64,000 nt of DNA from Pontederia crassipes. Taxonomy: Eukaryota > Streptophyta > Magnoliopsida > Commelinales > Pontederiaceae. Shown here piece after piece: positions 56,160-64,000 of the stretch. Position 1 is the first letter of the stretch; each line of letters opens with the position of its first letter. The translations under genes and the position numbers were made by a program. The notes beneath the pieces were generated by a model. That model searched no databases, was not told the origin of the DNA, and saw only the letters and a program-made list of their open reading frames with translations. The stretch lies in contig CM060194.1 of the NCBI GenBank assembly GCA_030549335.1, forward strand, positions 31,268,171 to 31,332,170. Direction: 5' to 3'.

Positions 56160-57400
56160 GTGAGCAAGAGACAGATAGTGGGGAGAGGGAGAGAGAGGGC
56201 ATTTATTATATTTTATTATAATTTAAAATACTGATGGTACTAGCGTTCGGTATTACCCACGATCGTTGGAAGCTTAATTTTAAAATATTAATATTATGCT
56301 AATACTTTATTTATAATGTTATAATATATCTTATTATAAATTTAAATATCGATAATTCTAGCCTTCGGTATTGTCAAAGTATGAAAATTCATTATAATAT
56401 TGGAGGTCAAGACCGTCGATAGTTTAATATTAAAAGATTAATATTATGCCAATATTTTATCATATAATGTTATAGTATATTTTATTTTAATTTTTAAAAT
56501 ACTAAAGATACTAGCCTCCAGTATTACCAATGGATCTTCATCCATCGATAATATCTAGGTATGAAGCTACGTATTGCCCTCCACTCCCCCTCCCCCCCAA
56601 TGAAAATTCATTAATGATACCAAAAGGTCATGATTGTAAAAAGTTTAATATTAAAATATTAATATTATGCCAATATTTTATTATACAATGTTATAGAATA
56701 TTTTATTTTAAATTAAATTACTGAAGATAGTAGTCTCTGATATTACCGATGGATTTTCGTCCATAAAAAATACCCAAGGACAGAACTACGTATTATTAGT
56801 GCCCAACATTTTGAGATTATACTACTTATGTATGTTTTAAGGTTATAAAATTAGTGTTAGTCGAGTGTGAAGTGTCCTCATTCCTTTGTAGAGAGGTTGA
56901 TTCCACTCATCGAAAAAAGTTTCTTCACATTTTTAGTGGTCATTTTATCTATCTTTTCATTTATGAAACTAAAAAATAATAAAATTTTAATTTATTATTT
57001 TTTAATTATATACTTTATAATATATGTTGGCCCGTCATGAAATATTTTTTGGTTTCGTCTATGAAAATACCAAAGGTTAGAATTGTTGAAAGCTTAATAT
57101 TAAAATGATAATAATATACCAATGTTTTATTATATAATATTATAATATTTTTTATTATAATTTAAAATATTGATAGTCCTGACCTACTGTGTTACATATG
57201 TCGGTAATATCAAAATCCAGGAGCTTCGAAAGGTTATATTACATTAATATTTTAGTATATAATGTTACAATATATTTTATTATAATTTAAAATAATTATG
57301 GTCCTAGCCTTAGGTAGATTTGTCGATAATACTAAAGGATAGGATCGTAGGAAGCTTAATATTGAAATATTAATACTATGCCAATATTTCATTGATATTG
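56160..57400. repeat. Degenerate AT-rich tandem repeat field
   Basis: Six or more diverged copies of a unit containing, in order: AATATTAATATTATGCCAAT, ATTTTATTATATAATGTTATA, TATTTTATTATAATTTAAAATA, GATGGTACTAGCCTTCGGTATT and a phrase like GATCGTTGGAAGCTTAATAT. Copies start near 56200, 56270, 56420, 56640, 57080, 57230 and 57340, so spacing is irregular (about 70-230 bp, some truncated). No gene. It may be part of the CACTA element begun at 53928 or an old satellite. Confidence 0.7.
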
Positions 57401-58338
57401 TACTCGCAGATGATAACTCCAAGATAAGACAAATATGTTGAAATGATTATGTTTCAAGAATGACATGTTAAGAATAATGTATTGTCATGTAAAGTTCATG
57501 ATATAATTCATGGTATACATGTTTATATATTATTGTTATTATGATGATTATGCATCATATATAGCACCATGTGATAAGATATTAGATACTCTAACTGGTA
57601 AATTCTGCATTTTGAATCCTTGCAGGTAACCAATATAAGTGATTATGACAGCTCAATGCTTAGGGTTAAGTAAGTCCTAATGTTCTAAATGAACAATGAA
57701 GCTAATAATGAAATGAAGAGTTTAGGCAATTAATGTCTTATGGAATATGAGTATATTTGATTAATAGAAAATTTTTATTTATTATGATTTTCTTTAAATT
57801 GTCAAATCTTTCGCTATCAAATGATGTGTGGCGAACGGGCTAACGGTACAAAATTTTTTTAAATGTCCAAAATTTTTACGGTGAATTTTCGGGTCGTCAT
57901 ACTTTCAATTTGGAAGGATGAAAATTGGCGTTAGCATAATTATTTATTTATTTTTTAAAAATGAGACGTAATAACATGTTGAATCATTCAATTATTTGAT
58001 TTAGTGTATTGGTAAATGATGGTGAATTCATGGATCAAAATTATCGTGTAGAAGACCAGTCTCCTAAATGTAATAGGAGAAGAGCGAAATATGACCAATT
58101 CAGTAATTCACAAACGAAGCAGTCGTCTTGCATGGATCACGTCAGCTTCAAGTGTCACTATACAGAAACATTTGTTATCTGCTACATTGATTTAAAATAT
58201 TTTAGATATTATTCATCTTGTTGTCCTTCATTACCTGGAATTTATGAAACTTTTATGATGCTAAAAAATTGTGTTGCAACATAGTACGCGCCCACACACA
58301 TATTTGTCATAAAGGTTTTTAGCATTATATATACATAC

Positions 58339-58388
<50 letters not shown>

Positions 58389-58716
58389 AAGATGACGAAA
58401 ACAAAAAAAATACTTAAAAAACTATTTGACATTTCCTTAGTACTAAGGGCATGTCCTAGTTGCAAACCTTTTTTTAACATATGTAGGAATTTGCTTATGA
58501 AATTGTTTCAATTAGTCACGTTCTTGGTTAATTAAGAACATGATGGAATTGACAATATTATCGGTGCGTAAATAAGCTGAATTCATTTTGTACATATATA
58601 CTTGGAGAATTTAGTTTTTAAGAACTTTAGTCAGAACAAAATTAGTATTGTTTTCACTATTTTTCAGTTATAAAAGAGGCAAAATATATTCATCAAAATA
58701 GAATGGGAAAATCAAG
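57401..58716. other. Intergenic DNA with LTR-like end and dispersed repeat
   Basis: 57401-57905 resembles the 3' part of a gypsy LTR ending GAATTTTCGGGTCGTCA (57885-57901), but no partner was found. 58019-58105 is the second copy of the repeat at 45720-45830. A (TA)n tract lies at about 58337-58382. Confidence 0.4.
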
Positions 58717-59360
58717 CACTACAAGAAAAAGTCGTATTTTCGACGGTCCATTTTCGACGGCCCGAAATCCGTCTAAAATATCGACGGTTTTTTCGACGGA
58801 TCTTCCAAACCGTCGATATTTTCGTCAGATAATTTTTGACGGTTTAAGCCGTCTAAAATTTCGACGGTGATAACTTCGTCGAAAGATTCCGTCGAAAATA
58901 TTTATACTTCGACGGTTATGACCGTCGATAATTTCGGCGGTTTATCTAACCGTCGAAACTTCCAGTGGTCCGAACCGTCGAAAAATTTTAACACTGGTTG
59001 CGTATAATTATTGAACTTATCGATATTTCGACGGTCATAACCGTCGATAGTATTTAAATAAAATATTCTACCTTAATTTTTTTCGACGGCCTCAACCGTC
59101 GAAAATGGAAATTTATAATTTACACAAACTATGTATCTGTCGATGTTTTTGAAAATTTATCATTATGGGAATCAACGGCTAAAACCGTCGAAATATCGAC
59201 GGTTTAAAGAACCGTCAAAACTATCGACGGCTAAAACCGTCGATATTTCGATGGTTTGAATACCGTCGAAACTATCGACGGTTTTTCCAGCGGATTCGAG
59301 CCGTCGAAACGTGAATTAATATAATATTATATTTACCTATGTTGCGGTGGCTTCGACCGT
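58717..59360. repeat. CACTA terminus and subterminal repeat array
   Basis: Exact CGACGG or its complement CCGTCG occurs about 23 times in roughly 640 bp, often as hairpin pairs such as CGACGGTTTAAAGAACCGTC and TCGACGGCTAAAACCGTCGA. CACTA transposases' TNPA-like proteins are known to bind such subterminal motifs in related systems; that these are the binding sites here is inferred. Confidence 0.9.
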
Positions 59361-59559
59361 CGAAAAGTGGTTATATAAAAATCCGACCGCACTCTTACTT
59401 TGAACGTTTTGAACGTCCATCCGCCGCCGCGCGTTTCGTCCGCCGTTCGTCCGGCCGTCGACCACCTCCTGCCCGAAGCTTCCACCGCCGACCATCTCCG
59501 GCGCAGGTAGGTCCGATCCCCGCCTCCTTTGATATATAATTTTTCTCTCCTTCGACCAT

Positions 59560-60155
59560 CTCCGTGCGGCGGCCAGATCCGGCCGCCATTCGCGCGCGGC
59601 GGCCAGATCCGGTCGCTAGTCGCGCGCGGCGGCCAGATCCGGCCGCTAGTCGTGCGTGGCGGCCAGATCCGGCCGCTAGTCGCGCGCGGCGGCCAGATCC
59701 GGCCGCTAGTCGCGCGCGGCGGCCAGATCCGGCCGCCCTCCGTGCGGCAGCCAGATCCGGCCGCCCTCCACGCGCGGCGGCCAGATCCGGCCGCCCTCCG
59801 TGCGGCGGCCAGATCCGGCCGCCCTTGCGCGGCGGCGGCCAGATCCGGCCGCCCTCCGCGCACGGCAGCCAGATCCGGTCGCTAGTCGCGCGCGGCGGCC
59901 AGATCCGGCCGCTAGTCGCGCGCGGCGGCCAGATCCGGCCGCTAGTCGCGCGCGGCGGCCAGATCCGGCCGCCCTCCGTGCGGCAGCCAGATCCGGCCGC
60001 CCTCCACGCGCGGCGGCCAGATCCGGCCGCCCTCCGTGCGGCGGCCAGATCCGGCCGCCCTTGCGCGGCGGCGGCCAGATCCGGCCGCCCTCCGCGCACG
60101 GCGGCCAGATCCGGCCACCCTCCGCGCGCGGCGGCCAGATCCGGCCGCCCTTGCG
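59560..60155. repeat. GC-rich minisatellite, unit about 30 bp
   Basis: Tandem units built on GGCGGCCAGATCCGGCCGC followed by variable CTAGTCGCGCGC, CCTCCGTGC, CCTCCACGCGC or CCTTGCGCGGC. The core GGCCAGATCCGGCC is nearly palindromic. A block of several units recurs at a higher-order period of about 236 bp (for example GGCCGCCCTCCGTGCGGCAG at 59731 and 59967). Because the unit has few stop codons in any frame, it creates spurious open frames on both strands (59333-60204). Confidence 0.95.
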
Positions 60156-60159
60156 CTGT

Positions 60160-60880
60160 AAGGCTAACATGTCGCCACGAAAGCTTCCATGTTTAGAATT
60201 ATAGTTGAGAAACCTTTAATCCCCTCTTCCCACTTCCTCTTCATCCGTTTCAATTCTGACTTCTGAAATATTTTATTGCTAATCGATGTTGGTTTGCCTG
60301 TAATCAACATCTATCATAGTTAGCACTGAGTCAGTTGGTCATTGCACCTACCAATAGCAGTACATCATATATATTGCACAGAATTTGAACCAGGGCCCAT
60401 ATAGACTCAGCACTGAGTCAGCAAGCCATTACATCTAACTGTATTGGTGGTGACACAAAAGATGCTACTCTATGGACAGATTTAAGCTTTCTTTTGGTCT
60501 TCTAACACCTTAAATTACTCTGTCCAATCAGTTATCTTTAGTTACACTCCATGTTTCTTTGGTAAGAACTTCTTGGGCGGGGAATTATTTTCACAATTCC
60601 AAGTACTCATCTTCCATCCAGAATTCAATGAACAGAACCTTTTGCTGAGTTACAAGATGGGGCACCACCTTATCAAACAAACGTTTACGCAATAAAAAAA
60701 AGATACGTATTTAGAAAGGATGATGAAACATTCAGTTGGAATATTTTTTTTCCTCCTTTTGTTTGATGGAAAACGATCATGAGCAAAAAGGGCCAAAACT
60801 TATCAAAATATTCTAAACAATTTGATGTCTTCAGCGTATACTATACTCATTTATTTTCATATTAGGTTCTCAATACCGGC
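60160..60880. other. Anonymous stretch inside the CACTA element
   Basis: No coding similarity. CTCAGCACTGAGTCAG-type phrases occur at about 60322 and 60408. The region stands where the transposase catalytic domain would be, so it is either intron/spacer or replacement sequence. Confidence 0.5.
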
Positions 60881-61576
60881 ACGATGTATGGTCTCCATAA
60901 TTTGGCATGGGGACCGGCTCGAGAGGTGAAAAGTTGACCGGTGTATTTTGTGAATGGTTATAAGTTTCACACTGAAACTTGGTCAATCGGGAAGAAAACC
61001 GTGAACAATGGAGTATGTGTCGTGGGATCCACGGACGGAGAAAATGAGCGTGACTACCACGGTGTTCTCAAAGACATTATTCAGCTGTAATATACTGGAG
61101 GTAATAAAGTCACATTATTTGAGTGTAATTGGTTTGATCCAAAGGAAAGGAGTGGGATGCGAGTTCACAAAGATTTTGAAATAGTTGAAATACGTCACAA
61201 TAGGTGTTATGATCGTTTTGATCCTTTCATTATTCCGTCTTCTACAAGACAAGTATATTATGTGCCATATCCGGAGAAGACCAGGGACAAATCACAATGG
61301 TGGGTTGTAATAAAGACGAATGCAAGAAGCAGGATAGAAGTTGATGGTGCATTACAATGTGCCTTTCAAGATGACTCACAGACGTCTGTGGCCCCTATTG
61401 TCGACACCGAATTAGTCGACGATCTACATGATTCGGAACACGTATTTGAAGACTTCGATAACGTCGACATACAAAATGATGAAAAGAATTCGGACGAAGA
61501 TGAATTTGAAACTACGACGACTTCTGATGATGATGATGACGGGTACCAATCATGTGGAAATTCAGATGATGAGTAA
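60881..61576 (+). pseudogene. C-terminal end of a CACTA TNPD/TNP2-type transposase (DUF4216-like)
   Basis: Reads LHNLAWGPAREVKS, stop, PVYFVNGYKFHTETWSIGKK, VNNGVCVVGSTDGENERDYH, GVLKDIIQL, stop, YTGGNKVTLFECNWFDPKER, GMRVHKDFEIVEIRHNRCYD, then TRQVYYVPYPEK and SQWWVVIKTNARSRIEVDG, with an acidic tail (DSEHVFEDFDNVDIQNDEKN, SDDDDDGYQSCGNSDDE). This is the layout of the DUF4216 segment that follows the transposase in plant TNP2 proteins. The catalytic Transposase_21 and DUF4218 parts are absent. Two in-frame stops (about 60940 and 61090) break it; the open part is 61157-61576. Confidence 0.85.
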
Positions 61577-62033
61577 AGGTGTCTTTACTTGTCGTCACGA
61601 ATTATCAATTTATTTTTACCTTACAACTAGGATATTTTATTACGAATGTTGTCATCTTATGGATTGTTCATTTACGACTCATATTCATTTTGTTTGAGGC
61701 AATAGTTTGTTTGAGGCGTTAGCGATGCATGTGGACAAACAATCGGATCAACAAATGCCTGACGCGGACGATGCATTCTTATATTCGCTACCATCTCGTG
61801 AGTGTTTGAAATAATGATCAGAAGAAGTCATTCGCAAAAGCTTATTCGAATTAATTTGTTTATTGTTTATAAGCGCCTTCGGATATTAGGAATTGGTTCT
61901 CGAGTTATACGTACAATTCTGTTCCTCAAGATGCAACACAAGACGTAGCCGAACATAGTCAGGTCGAGACGTTGTGATATTTGAATTTTTTGTCAATTGT
62001 GAATTTGACTTGTAATAAATTTTGTACTATGCA

Positions 62034-63616
62034 GATGTATCGATTTGTTAAAAGTAAAAATAAACGAAAGGAGCCGGTCATCTCTAGAGCTCTCAGTACT
62101 CCGTGTGCTCCTCCGTCAGCCACGGGCATTCGCATAACAGAGTGTTCTTCTCCTCCGTCAGCTCCTCGATCAGCCACGGGCATTCGCATAATAGAACGTT
62201 CTTCTCCGCCGGGTCCTTTCTCTCACGCTGATATTGCGGACTTGGATACACAATTACCACAACAACCCGTCAGAGCTCATTGTTCCGTGGAAGACTCGGA
62301 CCAGGCTTCGTCAAATCGTGTTTACAAAGCATACGTGCAGCCAGATGAGAATTTAGGGTAAGTGTTATTTTATGTATATCGAATCCTTATTCATGCTTTG
62401 ATTCAGCCATAACATTTTATAATTCTGTGTCCTTCAAGATTTGTACCGTCGAAACCAGCGACTGCAGTAGTTACTAAAGTATTACGACATAGGTATACTG
62501 AAGCGTGGCTTACATGGAGGGAAGTTCCTTATGACACGAGATAGATGTTATTTAATGAATTTCAGGTATCATTAGAAGCCAACATCATCATTAATATTTT
62601 TCTTCATCATGCACATTAATTATTTTTAAACACTTACAGGCTGATGTGTGGTGGGAGCCCGAGCATACGAAAAAAATGTGGAAGGCTTTTAACTCTCGGT
62701 GCTCAAAGAGATTGTCCGCGATGCTTTCTGAAGCTCGAGCTGACGGAGAACGACCAAATTGGATCCCTGAGGCCGTTTGGATCAATTTGCTAGGAAAGTG
62801 GTCCACCGAGGAGTACAAAGTGAAATGCGAAAAAGCAAAAATCAGTCGAGAGTCCGACCAGGGAGCGTGCTTGCATTCGGGGGGATGTCTATCCACGAGC
62901 ACGATTGCTAAGAAAATGGTAAGGTCTTTCTCCGAACTCCGGACGAAATATTATACTTTAAAAAAATGGTAAGTAATTTGCAAATTTTAAAATATTATCT
63001 CATTGCAGGAGAAAGAGACGGGTAGACCACCGACTCAGGACGAAATATTTCTCCGAACCCATCAGAAGAAGAACAAAGAATGGGTCTCGAATTATGCCCG
63101 CGAGACATATGTATGTAAATTTTTGTGCCTTTATTTTTTTCTAAATTGCAAGTTAATAATTAATTAACAAAACTTTGAAGTCGATCACCTAGTCGTCGTT
63201 TGTAGTTAATTATTTTCTTTATATTTCAGGAGTCTTATAAAACAAAAGAAGTTGATCATATTACGCAAGCCACGCAGGAGGGGACCACACCGTTGACCCC
63301 AAGACAACTTTGGACGGACCACGTCGGCGTGAAGAAGGGTCGCATTTATGGACTTGGATCTTCTGTGAGTGACACAGATATTGGATATGGTCGACGAAGT
63401 ACTTCAGGTTCATCTCCTTCTACTATGCAAGAAATTGTGGATCAGGTGACCATCAAGATTAGGGAAGAGGTCAGACAGGAATTCGAAGAACGTGAACGTC
63501 GTAACAGGGATGAAATGAAGAAAATGATGCGTGCCTTCATGCGTGGCGAATTGAATGACGACGCCGCCGAGGTAGATTCATATATAATACATAATTATTT
63601 TTGGAATTTACTTTAA
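62034..63616 (+). CDS. CACTA ORF1 (TNPA-like, plant Transposase_24 family), multi-exon, possibly incomplete
   Basis: Likely exons: about 62034-62360 (MYRFVKSKNKRKEPV onward, with a repeated CAPPSATGIRI/SAPRSATGIRI phrase), a short exon about 62440-62564, about 62641-62917 (ADVWWEPEHTKKMWKAFNSR, EAVWINLLGKWSTEEYKVKC, CLHSGGCLSTSTIAKKM), about 63009-63110 (EKETGRPPTQDEIFLRTHQK, VSNYARETY) and about 63230-63570 (TPLTPRQLWTDHVGVKKGRI, then a helical tail VTIKIREEVRQEFEERERRN). GT and AG dinucleotides sit near the proposed borders, e.g. AAAATG|GTAAGG at 62917 and TTGCAG|GAGAAAG at 63009. The GRPPTQDE...RTH block is the Transposase_24 hallmark. The 62440-62564 exon contains a stop (TAG, about 62542) in the frame I read, so function is doubtful. 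TNPA-type proteins bind subterminal repeats. Confidence 0.7.
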
Positions 63617-64000
63617 TCTGATGCATCATTGTACTCATTAGATTCATATGCACTTTGACACTAACTTAGATTTTACTCTTCATCCCTTTCAGTTAGATCT
63701 GTAGACTTTCAAAGTTTTCACCGAAAATGGAGTGCAGACAGCTGGATCATGTAAATGTCAGTACTTAGTATAAACTTCAACAGACATTAATGATCACCGC
63801 ATGAAATCATAGGAAAAAAACTTAGCAACCTTATTTTGATGATAACTTTGGCATTTTGGATTTTAATGGTAATGATGATTAAAAGTCATATGCCTCTTTC
63901 TATTATTTTAGATGATTATGCTCGATTTTGCTTCAATTTTGAGATTCGGCGTTAGCTTGTTAGTTTACGTATCTTCTATTAATTTATTAAATTATGTTGA
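63617..64000. other. Downstream of ORF1, still within the CACTA element
   Basis: AT-rich, no CGACGG array, so the 3' subterminal region has not been reached. No gene. Confidence 0.5.

Larger units (their letters stand above)
58717..64000 (+). mobile_element. CACTA (En/Spm) transposon, 5' end and coding remains; 3' end beyond the window
   Basis: Begins with the terminus CACTACAAGAAAAAGTCG at 58717. A subterminal array of CGACGG/CCGTCG words follows to about 59360, then a promoter/first-exon-like region (59380-59540), a GC-rich minisatellite (59560-60155), an anonymous stretch (60160-60880), the C-terminus of a TNPD/TNP2-type transposase (60881-61576) and an ORF1 of several exons (about 62034-63616). 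The transposase catalytic part is missing between the minisatellite and 60880, so the element is defective. No matching CACTA terminus (a TTTTTCTTGTAGTG-like end) occurs before 64000. Confidence 0.88.

Noticed and set aside
58009-58284. 91-residue plus-strand ORF as a gene
   Set aside because: It overlaps a dispersed repeat shared with 45720-45830, where the frame is not kept.
59333-60204. Long open frames on both strands (up to 234 residues) across 59333-60204
   Set aside because: All are produced by the GC-rich minisatellite; translations are monotonous (RPDPAASRAR or AAGSGRRAR) and no frame is favoured.

Overview
This window is nuclear DNA from a flowering plant, most likely a monocot. 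The evidence is spliced genes with GT-AG introns, GC-rich 5' exons in an AT-rich background, plant-only gene families (a PLS-class PPR protein, CYP703, a type I lipid-transfer protein, a UBL-BAG co-chaperone), and a large load of Ty3/gypsy, CACTA and Mutator-like transposons in nested, decayed states. The species cannot be fixed from the sequence alone.

Layout. 1-4012: the 3' half of a decayed Ty3/gypsy element (RNase H, integrase) and its LTR. 4013-8690: LTR-like and AT-rich DNA carrying an 857-bp Mutator-like element with terminal inverted repeats and a perfect 9-bp target duplication (6847-7703). 9753-12521 (minus): a four-exon BAG co-chaperone gene. 12.6-22.4 kb: AT-rich intergenic DNA with MITE-like inverted repeats. 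22470-27380: a complete but non-autonomous gypsy-derived element with both LTRs, a PBS, a PPT and a 5-bp target duplication; it has a gag/protease remnant and an unexplained duplicated ORF but no recognisable polymerase. 28245-32000: an Athila/Tat-like remnant that contains a piece of plastid 23S rRNA gene. 33801-43834 is the gene island: a PPR protein (+), CYP703A (+), a type I nsLTP (+) and a conserved unknown protein (-). 44.3-58.7 kb: nested transposons, including a CACTA MITE inside a GATCCG-rich repeat, a foldback element, a minus-strand gypsy element, a second CACTA end, and a field of degenerate AT-rich tandem repeats. 58717-64000: the 5' part of a larger CACTA element with TIR, a subterminal CGACGG array, a GC-rich minisatellite, the C-terminus of a TNPD-type transposase and a multi-exon ORF1. 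Its other end lies outside the window.

The five host genes do not form a pathway. CYP703A makes hydroxylated lauric acid for pollen wall and anther cuticle. The neighbouring nsLTP could carry lipids in the same tissue, but that link rests on adjacency alone. The PPR protein is predicted to act on organelle RNA, and BAG on Hsp70. I saw no tRNA gene, no intact rRNA gene and no CRISPR array.
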